Positions 26,192-36,400 of a stretch of DNA of 64,000 nt are shown here, piece after piece. The first letter of the stretch is position 1. Every line of letters begins with the position of its first letter. The stretch is taken from assembly GCA_910575795.1 (NCBI GenBank), contig CAJTGE010000004.1:131264-195263 (forward strand), in the 5' to 3' direction. Source of the DNA: Clostridiaceae bacterium (GTDB taxonomy: Bacteria > Bacillota > Clostridia > Lachnospirales > Lachnospiraceae). The notes under the pieces were generated by a model that did not search any database, had not been told where the DNA came from, and saw only the letters and a program-made list of their open reading frames with translations. The position numbers and the translations under genes are program-made.

Positions 26192-26230
26192 ACAAAAAAA
26201 AGACAGATGCAAGCATTTCTGCCTGTCTCT
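26192..26230 (-). terminator. terminator after the 26242 gene (minus strand)
   Basis: Minus strand AGACAGGCA/TGCATCTGTCT stem followed by a run of T (A run at 26192-26200). Confidence 0.65.
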
Positions 26231-26241
26231 CGTGCCAGCCA

Positions 26242-26925
26242 TTATTCAGCGGCATAGCTCATCCAATCATATACCCGTTCCATTTCCAAGGCGTAGTCTT
26301 TCATGTCATCCTCGTACTCCAAATCGTAGTACTCAAATGTTTTGTTCATTGCGTATTCCCTCTCCCATTCAAAGCGTGAGAAATCCATGCCGTATGCCCA
26401 TACAGGGGCACGGCGCCCGGTACTCTCAAACACAGTATCTCCATGGCTATCCGTATAATCATCTTTTGCCTCAGGGATATCCAGCTCCTTTAAAGCATGG
26501 TTTAAATTTACCGGGATCGGCTGGTCGTAAAGATCCAGGAAACGGTTGATCGCGTAGCTGTTGTACTCTATACGGATATCTTCGGGGTTTTCCACCGCAA
26601 AACGTAAGATGTCCCCGATATGGGTCATCTGGTTTTCCAAAATCTCATTATAAACCTTCGGCATGTTATCCGTGCGGCAGATGGTGTCGCCCTGGCCGCG
26701 GATCCCTTCCATCTTCATCCCGCCAAAATGCTCCGGTGCATTGCAGGCGGTACGGATCGGAATCCCCTCTAACGGGCTGGCTTCCTTTGCGACAAGGTCA
26801 GAGAGGGTCATCTTCCTGTTTTCCTTGAATGAACGAACCTGATCCTTCAATAAGGACATTTTTTTCTGGTCCATGAATGTAAAGCCGGTGTTTCTCTGAT
26901 TGATTTCTACTTTTTTCTGTGACAT
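26242..26925 (-). CDS. unknown 227-aa protein
   Basis: ATG behind AAGGAGGAAAAGAATA on the minus strand. The product is soluble, acidic toward the C-terminus (YYDLEYEDDMKDYALEME) with a short polar N-terminus. No motif is diagnostic. It is driven by a long A/T-rich promoter at 27020-27060 that is nearly identical to one before the transglutaminase gene at 54510, so the two are probably co-regulated. Separate terminator from the sigma gene. Confidence 0.65.
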   Translation of the reverse strand: MSQKKVEINQRNTGFTFMDQKKMSLLKDQVRSFKENRKMTLSDLVAKEASPLEGIPIRTACNAPEHFGGMKMEGIRGQGDTICRTDNMPKVYNEILENQMTHIGDILRFAVENPEDIRIEYNSYAINRFLDLYDQPIPVNLNHALKELDIPEAKDDYTDSHGDTVFESTGRRAPVWAYGMDFSRFEWEREYAMNKTFEYYDLEYEDDMKDYALEMERVYDWMSYAAE

Positions 26926-27019
26926 TATTCTTTTCCTCCTTGATTTCGGGCTTCCCGCCCATGATGCGCATTATGTATTTTCTGGGACAGCTTTCTTTGC
27001 CCCTTCCCTTCCTGCACTG

Positions 27020-27060
27020 ATTATAGGACAAAAATCCGAATTTCCCACAAACTTTTTTAA
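27020..27060 (-). promoter_or_regulatory. conserved strong promoter/operator of the 26242 gene
   Basis: Minus strand carries AAAAAAGTTTGTGGGAAA, then TTTTTGTCCTATAAT (TATAAT at 27020-27025), 95 bp before the gene. The same two blocks with the same spacing occur at 54418-54458. Confidence 0.7.
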
Positions 27061-27216
27061 AAAAATCAAAACTTTTTTCGAGGCTAGGCATGAGAACCGC
27101 TATCCTGGTATGCTGCTTCTTGTCCTGCTCCCTGGCACTGTGATCCATCAGGACAAAAATCGTACCCCCTGCAAAAATATTTTTTTCAAAAAAATCCGGT
27201 TTTCGGCCATATCCTC

Positions 27217-27223
27217 CATACTA
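27217..27223 (+). promoter_or_regulatory. CATACTA motif ahead of the 27281 gene
   Basis: CATACTA 57 bp before the chosen start. The 26926-27280 gap also holds the divergent promoter at 27020-27060. Confidence 0.5.
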
Positions 27224-27250
27224 TGTTCAGAACCAATCATGAAAGGAGGA

Positions 27251-27265
27251 GGGGAAAGATTCCCC
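27251..27265 (+). promoter_or_regulatory. hairpin between ribosome-binding site and start
   Basis: GGGGAA pairs with TTCCCC directly after AAAGGAGGA and 15 bp before the ATG at 27281. Folding would bring the otherwise distant site into range of the start, or control access to it. Confidence 0.4.
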
Positions 27266-27280
27266 TGTAAGAAAAACACT

Positions 27281-28441
27281 ATGAAACACAGAAAAACAGC
27301 GCTGATAGCGGCTATGCTGGCCGCAGTAGGCACTACGGCCATAGCGCCTGGCTCCGCCTTTGCGGCAGAGAAAATCAGCCGGGTATCCGTGGATTTTAAG
27401 ATCGAAGGATACGACGAATATGGTTACCCGGAGATTGAAGCGAAGGTATCGCCTTCCGCACATTACTCCTGTGGGACTGTTGACCTGGAGTCCGAGTACA
27501 TGGATGAGGACGACGAGGATGACGGAAAGACAAAGAAGGCAAAGACAGCAGCGGAGGAAAACTATGTCCTGGAGTTTTCCGCTGAGGACGGGTATGCCTT
27601 CTATCTGACCAAAAAGGACCAGGTGAAACTGAACGGGGCAGGGGCCCAGTATGTCAAGGCATCCAGGCTGGACAATGGCACGACCCTGCGCCTGGTTTTC
27701 CAGCTTACCCAGCTGGAGGATGTCTGCGGCCCGGTTGACAGCGCGGTCTGGAACAGTGACGGGACAGCTTCCTGGACACCGGCATACAATGCGGTCAGGT
27801 ATAAGCTCACCCTTTCCCGGAATGGCAGCAGCAGGATCTATTACACAGGCGGCACCACCTACGATTTCAAGCCTGTCATGCTCAAGGAAGGGGATTACAG
27901 CTTAAAGGTTTCCCCACTCTCCCGGAGCGGATACCGTGCAGAATATGCGGAGGCAGGCGTATTCAGCGTCTCCAAGGAAATGGCACGTTCCTATGAGGAA
28001 CAGTATGCTGTAGAGACAGAGACCAGGAAACTGGACGACGCAGCAGACAGTGGCCCCGGCAGTGTAGAGGTTATCCGTAAGAATATCGGCTGGAAGCAGG
28101 ACGAAACTGGCTGGTGGTACCAGAACGAGGATGGCTCCTATATCCAGTACGACTGGACACAGCTGAATGGGGACTGGTACTTCTTCGGATCAGACGGCTA
28201 TATGGTGACAGACCAGGTGATCCGTTGGGGGAATGACAGTTATTACATGGCCGCTGATGGGAAAATGGCAGTTAACCAGGCTGTCCCGGATGGACGGAAA
28301 GCTGGTGCTGACGGCATCCTGACCGGAAAAATGAGCAGCGAGTATATGGAGCAGGCAGTTGAGAACGGAGAGGCAGAAGAAGATTACTCCAATTATGGGC
28401 CGGGAGTTGCCCAGAAACAGAAAGACGCTGCCAAAAAGTAA
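27281..28441 (+). CDS. secreted protein with choline-binding-type repeats
   Basis: 386 residues from the ATG at 27281, with a signal peptide cut after SAFA (about residue 27). The middle contains a fibronectin-III-like stretch (AVWNSDGTASWTPAYNAV). The C-terminal third has cell-wall-binding repeats of the choline-binding type (GWKQDETGWWYQNEDGSY, then DWTQLNGDWYFFGSDGYM and a third partial unit). These aromatic repeats usually bind cell-wall teichoic acid or other glycans and hold the protein at the surface. An ATG at 27239 is also in frame but lies before the ribosome-binding site. The N-terminal 150 residues are unrecognised. Confidence 0.82.
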   Translation: MKHRKTALIAAMLAAVGTTAIAPGSAFAAEKISRVSVDFKIEGYDEYGYPEIEAKVSPSAHYSCGTVDLESEYMDEDDEDDGKTKKAKTAAEENYVLEFSAEDGYAFYLTKKDQVKLNGAGAQYVKASRLDNGTTLRLVFQLTQLEDVCGPVDSAVWNSDGTASWTPAYNAVRYKLTLSRNGSSRIYYTGGTTYDFKPVMLKEGDYSLKVSPLSRSGYRAEYAEAGVFSVSKEMARSYEEQYAVETETRKLDDAADSGPGSVEVIRKNIGWKQDETGWWYQNEDGSYIQYDWTQLNGDWYFFGSDGYMVTDQVIRWGNDSYYMAADGKMAVNQAVPDGRKAGADGILTGKMSSEYMEQAVENGEAEEDYSNYGPGVAQKQKDAAKK

Positions 28442-28500
28442 GCAGCATCCCGTGGAAAGCCATAGGGAGATTCAGCGGCGGAGGATAGGCCGCAAAAACG

Positions 28501-28534
28501 ATACCCATGCAAAAAAACGCATGGGTATTTTTCT
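28501..28534 (+). terminator. rho-independent terminator
   Basis: Perfect 10-bp stem ATACCCATGC/GCATGGGTAT followed by a T run. Confidence 0.85.
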
Positions 28535-28591
28535 GCCCTGAAGCCAGTGCCGCAGCCTGAAACATATGCCCATTGCGTCCCGCCGCGTATC

Positions 28592-28598
28592 CATACTT
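28592..28598 (+). promoter_or_regulatory. CATACTT motif ahead of the MoxR-VWA operon
   Basis: CATACTT 54 bp before the MoxR start and 58 bp after a strong terminator. Confidence 0.55.
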
Positions 28599-28652
28599 TA
28601 CACGAACAAACATAAGGCAAAGCCATATACACGGCTATGAGAAAGGAGAAAA

Positions 28653-30293
28653 ATGGAGAAAAGATATTCACTGACAGAATTGGCAGTAAAACCGCCACTA
28701 GGGTTCGACACTGTCCCATTCCTTAGCGTTTACGGGGAGGAGGCCAAGATTGGGCACACCTCACGGAAATTCAAGATGGGCAGGGCCCACGCCCTTAAAG
28801 CGGCATCACAGAAAATGCAGATGGTAACGAGCCTGAACTTAAGCGCTTTTATGCTGCAGGGAGTAATTGACGGAACTTTAAAGGCAGTCAGGTCAAAAAG
28901 CGGAAATGACGTTTTTCTGGCTTTTGACGGCCCAAAAGGGAAGGAGACCGTATGCAGGGCATACCTGGAAAATGGCATAATACGCCTTTCATTCCAGAAA
29001 ATTCCTGCCGACAGCCACCTGCCACTGTTCATACCAGCTGCGGCGCTGGCTGTGTCATCCAATGATGCATGTTCATTCGCATATCTGGATTTTGTCCAGA
29101 AAAAGACCATCAGCACAGTGTACCATTTCTGTGATGTGGTTTATTACGATTTCCTGCAGTCATGTAACACACTGGCTGAGGCAACGGATGATCTTTCCAT
29201 GGAAATGATCAGCCAGGCTATGAATTCCGGATACTATGAGGAATTCCCGTACCTGAAGCCACCAAAGGTTACAAAGAAACCAGCCAGAAGGAAACAGCTA
29301 AAAACGGAGGAAACGGAAGAGAAGCCAAAGGCCGACATCCAGAGCTACCGCAACGGGGAACACCTGGTGCGGCATGAGTGGCCGGAGGAACAGAAGAAAC
29401 GGATCATACCGCCGGATTTCCTTGACAGCTTTGTCCCGATCCCGGAATTCTTCCGTTTAATGAACAAACTGGATGTGCGTATCGGCCAGAACATGGTCGC
29501 CCAGTATGAATGCAGCTTGACAGAGCCGGAGGATATCCGAAAGGACGTGGTGAACGTGCTTTTATACGGGAACCCCGGCACCGGGAAGACCGTGCTGGCG
29601 CATGCGCTCTCCGCAGCGACCGGCATGCCCCTTTACGAGGTCAAGTTTGACAAGTACACGGAGTCAGACGAAGTGGAAGGGAAGAACAAGATCATTTCCG
29701 GGAAACTGGCCTTTACGGAGACAGATTTCCTGGAAGGCTACGAGAAAGGCGGAATCCTCCTTTTAGAGGAGATCAACTGCGCTGACCAGAACGTGGTCAC
29801 AGGCGCTTTAAACAACGCCATCGAATACCCGTTCTTTATCATGAAGGATGGGTACCAGAAGGTCAGCCGGAACCCATTCACAGTCATCATTGCTACCATG
29901 AATGTTGGGACGGAAGGAACCATGTGGCTGAATCAGGCGTTCGCCAGCCGTTTCAAACAGAAATACCGGATCGCCGACCCGTCAAAGGAAGACTTCATCC
30001 GGTTCCTGACCAATTACGGATACGAACGGGATGCCGCAGAATATGTCCATGATGCTTACACGAAGGTCATGAACCTCCTGGTGTCGAACCGGGCAACTGC
30101 GGAATATGCGCTGAACTTAAGCACCAGGGCATGCCTTGGGGCACTGGAAAACATGAGCGAGGGGGATGATGCGAAAACCGCGCTGACGGATACCATTGTA
30201 GGCGCAATCGGGATCGTGGATCCCAAAGCCGCTGAGGATATCCAGAAGAACGTGATTGCGAACCTTCCGGACTTCAAAAAGAAAGGAAGATAA
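28653..30293 (+). CDS. MoxR-type AAA+ ATPase
   Basis: 546 residues. The N-terminal 250 residues are an unrecognised extra domain. The C-terminal half is an AAA+ module: Walker A GNPGTGKT (306-313), Walker B ILLLEEIN (368-375), sensor-1 IIATMN and the arginine-finger region NQAFASRF. MoxR ATPases act as chaperones that remodel a partner complex and are nearly always encoded beside a VWA protein, as here, where the downstream VWA gene begins right at the stop codon. The start follows GAGAAAGGAGAAAA. The substrate is unknown. Confidence 0.88.
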   Translation: MEKRYSLTELAVKPPLGFDTVPFLSVYGEEAKIGHTSRKFKMGRAHALKAASQKMQMVTSLNLSAFMLQGVIDGTLKAVRSKSGNDVFLAFDGPKGKETVCRAYLENGIIRLSFQKIPADSHLPLFIPAAALAVSSNDACSFAYLDFVQKKTISTVYHFCDVVYYDFLQSCNTLAEATDDLSMEMISQAMNSGYYEEFPYLKPPKVTKKPARRKQLKTEETEEKPKADIQSYRNGEHLVRHEWPEEQKKRIIPPDFLDSFVPIPEFFRLMNKLDVRIGQNMVAQYECSLTEPEDIRKDVVNVLLYGNPGTGKTVLAHALSAATGMPLYEVKFDKYTESDEVEGKNKIISGKLAFTETDFLEGYEKGGILLLEEINCADQNVVTGALNNAIEYPFFIMKDGYQKVSRNPFTVIIATMNVGTEGTMWLNQAFASRFKQKYRIADPSKEDFIRFLTNYGYERDAAEYVHDAYTKVMNLLVSNRATAEYALNLSTRACLGALENMSEGDDAKTALTDTIVGAIGIVDPKAAEDIQKNVIANLPDFKKKGR

Positions 30294-32402
30294 ATGAGAA
30301 AAAGAAAAAAGACAGAACCGAATCCAGGCTCACTCACCAATACCGAATGGAATGCTGAGAGGCAGGCTATGGAGACACTGGACTCTTCCCTTGTCGGAAG
30401 ACGCATCCTGGTTGCGGATGTTGAACTGGATGAAAGGGGGCAGCTTGGATATACGTCCAAGGGCTCCGTCATCCATGTGGCCAGGGAGCATGAATATTAT
30501 GAGAAGTTCACCAAGAATGAGGCAATGGTGTTCCGCTTCGGCGTGAATGTGCATGAAGCGCTCCACCAGATGTATACGGATTTTGACGCTTTCTATGCGA
30601 CGACAGAAGGGATCCTGAGCCGGACAGAACAGGAAATGTTCGCCCAGATTTTCAATCTGGTTGAGGATCCAGCGATCGAGAACTTTGCAGAGCAGGCAGT
30701 CGGAGGCTTTGCCCTGGATGCCTTGTATTTCATGATTGAGAAGATCTATGAGGACGCGCTTCCGGTATCCGGCCCACAGAACCATGGTGACGCGCTGGAA
30801 GAGTATATCGACGCACTGATCCAGTTCGGAGACCGTGGGATCGTCAAAGGGGGCTTCTCCTCCGACGTAGCCCGCGAGTACTTCAACCGCACGGCGCCTA
30901 TTATCTACCAGGCGGTCAATGAGCCGGACGGCAGTGAGCGGGTAAGGCTCGCCATGAAAGTCTATCAGGCCGCCAGACCACTCTGGGCAGGACGCTCAGA
31001 CGCCAAGGCGAGACAGGCCGTGGCCGAAGTATCCGGGCGTTATGCCAAAGCAGGCGTTTCCGGGGCCGGGAAGGGAAAGATCCCGCAAAAAGCCGCGGAT
31101 GCCCGGAACGGGCGGCGGGAAAAGGAAATCGAAAAGCAGAAAAAGGAGGAGGAAGAAACACTAAAAAAGGATGCGGGCCAAATGCCAGGGGCTGAAAACT
31201 GGGATGGCGGTCAGGACGGTGGACAGAAGGACACCGGAAAGGAGCCCTCCCAACCAGGAAACAGCTACGGCACAGATGCCTCCGGCAGCGGGGACAGTGA
31301 TGGCAGCGAAGAGCCGGAGGGCAAAACTGATGGCCACGGAGACGCCAGGGATACCGCAGATGCCAAGGAGACTGAAGATACGGGAAATGGTAGCCGGGAA
31401 GCCTCTGGGGAACCGGAAGGTGAAAACGGCAGACAGGACACGGATGACGGGCCTGTCTTCCAGTACGACCCCAATGTAGCGGATCAGCTTGCGGAAGCGT
31501 TAAAAGGCTATCTGATGCAGGAGACGGATGAGGAAACTCCCGATGACAGTGTGAAAACGCCGGAATCCTACACAAAAGCGATCAGCTCCGAAAACAAGAA
31601 GTTTTCGGGAATAACGGAAAAGAACATCATCCCGCCCCATAGGGACATGGAGAGCCAGTATTCGGACATACTTCATATGGCCGCATGGATCACTGACCCG
31701 CTCATCATCCAGTTAAAGAAGATCTTTGTGGATGACCGTGGCGGAAAAGCCTACACCCAGCGTGGGAAGATCAGCATGAAGCGGGCGGCATCCGGACGGG
31801 TTACGACCAGGATGTTCGAAAGAAGGATCCTTCCGGGAGACAAGGCGGATATGTGCCTGATGCTGCTGATCGATTTGTCCGGTTCTATGACAGGGAAGAA
31901 GATGCAGTCAGCAAAGCTCGCCGCCATAGTCTTATGTGAGGTATTCGCGTACTTTAAGATTCCCGTGTACTGCATGGGGTTCCAGAGTACCAATGGAGTT
32001 GATGCCTACCAGACGCATTTTGTCCGGTGGCGGAATACTATGGAAGAACGCATGAGTATCCTTTCGGCGGTTCCAGGCGGCAGCAACTTTGATTCCTACA
32101 GCATCCGGTATGCATCGGAGGCCTTAAGGAAACGGACGGAGAAGCATAAACTCCTGTGCGTGATCTCTGACGGGATCCCAAGCCATTACTTCTCGGATAA
32201 GGAAGGAATCCAGGAAAATACCAAAGCGATCCAGGATACCAGGCTCTCAGGGGCGGATGTATTCGGGATGGCGGTTGGTATGGATGATGCAGATAAATTC
32301 CGGGAGATGTACGGGAAGGATTATTTCATCGGCGTTAACCGGCCGGAAGATCTTGCCGGACAGACAGCCAGCCTGATTAAAACAGTCGTCAAAAACTGGT
32401 AA
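30294..32402 (+). CDS. VWA-domain protein with N-terminal HExxH motif (CobT/NorD-like partner of MoxR)
   Basis: 702 residues in three parts. The N-terminal domain has FGVNVHEALHQMYTDF (HExxH at 87-91) and FNLVEDPAIEN downstream, the layout of a zinc-metallopeptidase-like fold. A highly charged linker follows (about 260-400), with long acidic/Ser/Gly runs. The C-terminal VWA domain has a full MIDAS motif DLSGSM (527-532) and later GGSNFD and VISDG. The ATG is immediately after the MoxR stop. By analogy with NorQ/NorD and CobS/CobT pairs, the two proteins form an ATP-driven machine that remodels a target, possibly a peptidase here (inference). Confidence 0.85.
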   Translation: MRKRKKTEPNPGSLTNTEWNAERQAMETLDSSLVGRRILVADVELDERGQLGYTSKGSVIHVAREHEYYEKFTKNEAMVFRFGVNVHEALHQMYTDFDAFYATTEGILSRTEQEMFAQIFNLVEDPAIENFAEQAVGGFALDALYFMIEKIYEDALPVSGPQNHGDALEEYIDALIQFGDRGIVKGGFSSDVAREYFNRTAPIIYQAVNEPDGSERVRLAMKVYQAARPLWAGRSDAKARQAVAEVSGRYAKAGVSGAGKGKIPQKAADARNGRREKEIEKQKKEEEETLKKDAGQMPGAENWDGGQDGGQKDTGKEPSQPGNSYGTDASGSGDSDGSEEPEGKTDGHGDARDTADAKETEDTGNGSREASGEPEGENGRQDTDDGPVFQYDPNVADQLAEALKGYLMQETDEETPDDSVKTPESYTKAISSENKKFSGITEKNIIPPHRDMESQYSDILHMAAWITDPLIIQLKKIFVDDRGGKAYTQRGKISMKRAASGRVTTRMFERRILPGDKADMCLMLLIDLSGSMTGKKMQSAKLAAIVLCEVFAYFKIPVYCMGFQSTNGVDAYQTHFVRWRNTMEERMSILSAVPGGSNFDSYSIRYASEALRKRTEKHKLLCVISDGIPSHYFSDKEGIQENTKAIQDTRLSGADVFGMAVGMDDADKFREMYGKDYFIGVNRPEDLAGQTASLIKTVVKNW

Positions 32403-32450
32403 CAAAACCAGTCAAATAAACTATATCAAACCAAGAGAGAGGGAAAAACA

Positions 32451-33287
32451 ATGAAGAATATCAGAATTTTAGAAGACGGGAACAGACTGATCGTGGTGCT
32501 GGAAGGATATGAGAAGAGCGCAGTGAACGCCCTGATCGAGATGATTGGGACAGTTTCCACACCGCTTTCCCACATCAAGCCCCATACCGGGGAAGCTGAT
32601 TTCCACCTGAAAGGGACAGAGAAGGAAGTCCCGTTCCCGAACCAGGCGAAAACCCAGGAGACGGAGAAGGAAGCAGGGACAGGCATCAAACGCCCAGCTT
32701 TCATGGAACAGATGCAGGTCGGCAAGGAGGCTGTTGCAAAAAATGCAACAACTGAAAAAGCTACGAAACCAGCAAATACCGCGAATACCGTAAAGGCATC
32801 CGGCGATACAAAGCCTGTGAAGGCGGCTGAGGCAAAGAAAGCGGAGGTACCGCCCGTACAGCAGGAGGTGCCGGAGGACTTCATGCCGATACCAGGAACG
32901 CCGGAAAAGGCGGAAGATACGAAACCTGTGCAGACGGCGGCAGACCCTGAAGCCCCGGAAGAGACTAAGGGAGATGTCAGTGCGGCAAAAGCGGAGACAG
33001 AAAAAACAGAGGAGGCCGTGGACGGCGTAAAAGCGGAAGCTGAAGCAACGCCTGCGGCACCGACGGCACAAACGGCACCAGCGGCACCGGCAAGGGCGAA
33101 AGCACCAGTAAAGCCGGCTGAGTTTATGAACTCCTTTGAACTGAGGACATATATCCAGCAGGCGGACAAAGGGAAACTTTCCATGCTCCTGCGCAGGAAA
33201 GGCAGGTTCCCGAATATAGCGTGCCTCCTGAATGCCGATGACCGGACGCTCAGGGAGTATGTAAAGGAACTGATCCTTGCGGCGTGA
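32451..33287 (+). CDS. unknown protein with Ala/Glu/Pro linker
   Basis: 278 residues, ATG behind AGAGAGAGGGAAAAACA. A small N-terminal folded part (ILEDGNRLIVVLEGYEKSAV) is followed by a long Ala/Glu/Lys/Pro linker (about 60-215). A C-terminal helical part (SFELRTYIQQADKGKLSMLL) follows and ends with LREYVKELILAA. It lies 48 bp after the VWA gene and before a terminator, so it is the last gene of the MoxR operon and may be its substrate or adaptor. No family recognised. Confidence 0.65.
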   Translation: MKNIRILEDGNRLIVVLEGYEKSAVNALIEMIGTVSTPLSHIKPHTGEADFHLKGTEKEVPFPNQAKTQETEKEAGTGIKRPAFMEQMQVGKEAVAKNATTEKATKPANTANTVKASGDTKPVKAAEAKKAEVPPVQQEVPEDFMPIPGTPEKAEDTKPVQTAADPEAPEETKGDVSAAKAETEKTEEAVDGVKAEAEATPAAPTAQTAPAAPARAKAPVKPAEFMNSFELRTYIQQADKGKLSMLLRRKGRFPNIACLLNADDRTLREYVKELILAA

Positions 33288-33330
33288 CCAGGAAAACAAA
33301 TACAAAAAAATACAGTTCTATTTCCATCCA

Positions 33331-33362
33331 AAAGCCATCCTTAACCGGGTGGCTTTTTTTTG
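33331..33362 (+). terminator. rho-independent terminator of the MoxR operon
   Basis: Stem AAAGCCATCC/GGGTGGCTTT with an eight-T tail. Confidence 0.85.
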
Positions 33363-33427
33363 TGTGCGCCCATGGGGCATGGCCGTGGACGCTCTTCTTT
33401 TGAGCGCGTTCCCCGCCCGCCTGTCTC

Positions 33428-33434
33428 CATACTT
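33428..33434 (+). promoter_or_regulatory. CATACTT motif ahead of dnaE
   Basis: CATACTT 36 bp before the dnaE start. Confidence 0.6.
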
Positions 33435-33470
33435 AGGACAGAACACCATAAAAAGAAAAGGAGAACAGCT

Positions 33471-36400
33471 ATGGAAAACAATAACGTAAATGATATGACA
33501 AATATGGCAGCGGAGCCAAGAGTAAGATACGGCCTCCTGCATAACCATACGGAGAATTCCCTCCGTGATTCCGCCATGAGCGTGGAAACCCTGGTTGCAC
33601 GGGCAAAGGAGCTGGGAGCGCCAGCTGTTGCCCTGACAGATCATGGGGTTATGACGGGCTATATCAATTTTGTGCGCTGCTGCGAAGCAAACGACATCAA
33701 GCCGATCCTCGGCGTGGAGTTTTACGTGGAAGAAGAGTCTGAAGGCCGTAAGCACCTGATCGTCATGGCCAAGAATAAAGAAGGCTTCCAAGCCCTCATC
33801 AAAGCCGTGAGCGAGACAAACCTGCGTACCTATAACGGGTATCCCAGGGCGAATAAGGAACTTCTCATCGACTTCTTCGGGCCTGGCACGCCTGGGCATG
33901 GGAATGTCATCGCTACCAGCGCATGCGCAGGCGGCGTGCTGGCATCCATCGTACTGGCTAACCAGTCCGTGGAAGAAGACATTGAGGCATTAAGGGAAGA
34001 ACAGGAACGTTTCATCTCCCCTGACTCCCAGTCCTACAAGGCGAACCTCGCCAAGAGGGAAGCCCTGGAAACGGCGCAGAAGGAGCTTTCTGAGCAGATC
34101 GCGGTCCTGAAAAAGGCCGCCGGGAAAGCGACAAAAGCCCCGCTTAAACGGGCAGAAACCGCAAAAGACGAAGCAAAGCGTCAGGAGGCCCGTGCGGCCT
34201 ATGAGGCGGCAGAGAAAGAAAAAGCAGAGGCGGCAGTGAAGCTGGAAGCGTTGAAGGCTGTATCCGATAAGAACGCGGCAGATCTGAAAGTCATCAAGTC
34301 CCACATTACGGCTGATGAAAAGGAGATTGCCAAGTGGATGCAGCGGGAGCACCGGATCCAGGCAATCCAGGCGAACCACATCGACGACCAGTCCTTAAAC
34401 GACCGCCTGATCAAGGAAGGGGAATGGTATGACCAGCTGTTCGGGCATGGAGATTTCTACATCGAGCTCCAGAACCATGGGATCGAGATGGAAAAGGAAG
34501 TATATCCGAAGCTGGCATGGCTCTCTGACTGGCTGGATATCCCGGTAGTAGCTGCCAATGACGCGCATATCCCGGACAGGAATCCGGATTCCGTTCTGGC
34601 AAGAACAATCGTCCAGTCTACCAGGTTACAGTACCAGAAATGGTACGCCACGGAGCCATGGGACTGGGAGATGTACTTAAAGGATGACGCGGAGCTTTTC
34701 AAAAGCCTCTGCCAGATCCTCCCGGAGGAGAAAGCAAAGGAAGCTATGGAGAATGTGGGCAAGATTGCGGACGTCTGCAGCTTCACCCTGGAAAAAGAGA
34801 ACCACTACCCGAAATTCAAGACCCCGGACGGGTCCACGCCGGAGGAGTATATCCGGAAGATGGCCTATGAGGGGATCGCAAAACGCTACCCGGACGGAAA
34901 CTTTAATGATTACGAAAGGCTGGAACATGAGCTTAACGTGATCTGTTCCATGGGTTACGCGGACTACCACTGCATCGTGGAGGATTTCCTCCGCTATGCC
35001 AGAGCTGCCGGGAAACTGGATCTCAGCAATCAAAGGGAGCGTGCGCTTGCGCTGACCTTTGACATAGAGCGGATCGAAAAATACACGGAAGGCCGTGTCG
35101 GTGAATATGTCGGGCCTGGGCGCGGTTCCGCCGCAGGGAGCCTGGTGTGCTATCTGATCGGGATCACAAATATCGATCCGCTGGCATACGGGCTGCTGTT
35201 TGAGCGTTTCTTAAACCCGGACCGTGTGTCCATGCCGGATATCGACTGTGACATTGAGACCGGGATCCGTCCTTACGTCATTGAGTATGTGAAGCACAAA
35301 TACGGGAAGGATTCCGTATGCGGCATCATGACAAAGGGCATGCAGAAAGGGAAAGCAGCGCTGATTACCGGAGCCAAAACCTATGCCTTAAAGCAGGGGT
35401 ATGACTCTATGTACTATATGGCGCTGGAGAAGGAGATCGCAAAAAAGGCCGTGGAGCTTTCCGGGGATGAGCTGAACTTGAACATCCACGCCATTGCGGA
35501 CGACTTCACCGTCACTGAAACCGATGAAAAGACAGGGAAGCAGATAGGACGGCATGTGGAAGGCTTAAAGACGGCATTCGCAAGCAACAAAAACGCCCTT
35601 GAGATCATCCACTTTGCGATGTGCATCGAGGGTGTGGTCACACAGTTCGGGCAGCACGCCGCTGGCGTGATCATCGCCGACGGCAGGCCAGTTGGCAACT
35701 ATGTGCCGCTGATCCTGTCCAACAAGGAGAACATGATGACTTCCTGCGACATGGTACAGGCGGAGGAGATCGGCCTGCTCAAAATGGACTTCCTCGGTTT
35801 AAAAAACTTAACAGTCATCTCCAATACCTTAAGGAGCATCTATGAGGAGACAGGGGAGGCAATTGACATTGACCGGATCCCGATGGATGACGCAGATGTG
35901 TACCGTGAGATCTTCGCCAAGGCGAACACGAACAGCGTGTTCCAGTTCGAGTCGGACGGGATGAAGAATATGCTGAAAGGTTTCAAGCCGGAAAGCATCT
36001 TCGACCTGACGCTGCTGGTCGCCATGTACCGCCCGGGCCCCATGCAGTTTCTGGGGGACGTCATTGATGTGAAGTCCGGGAAGAAAACAGCGGAGTATTT
36101 AACACCGGCATTAAAGCCGATCCTGGAAAACACCTATGGTTCCATCACATACCAGGAGCAGGTGCAGGAGCTGTTCAAACAGCTGGCCGGGTATTCCCTT
36201 GGCCAGGCAGACCTGGTCCGCAGGGCTATGTCAAAGAAGAAAGAAAAATTGTTGAAAGCGGAAAGGGAGGCGTTCGTAAATGGCGACCCGGAGAGGAATA
36301 TCGCGGGCTGCAAAGCGAACGGCATCAGCGAGGAAATCGCCAACACGATCTTTGATGAAGTGATGGAATTCTCCAAGTACGCATTCAACAAATCCCATGC

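Noticed and set aside
32426-33331. Long antisense frames over the Ala/Glu-rich gene at 32451
   Set aside because: Low-complexity shadow with no ribosome-binding site.
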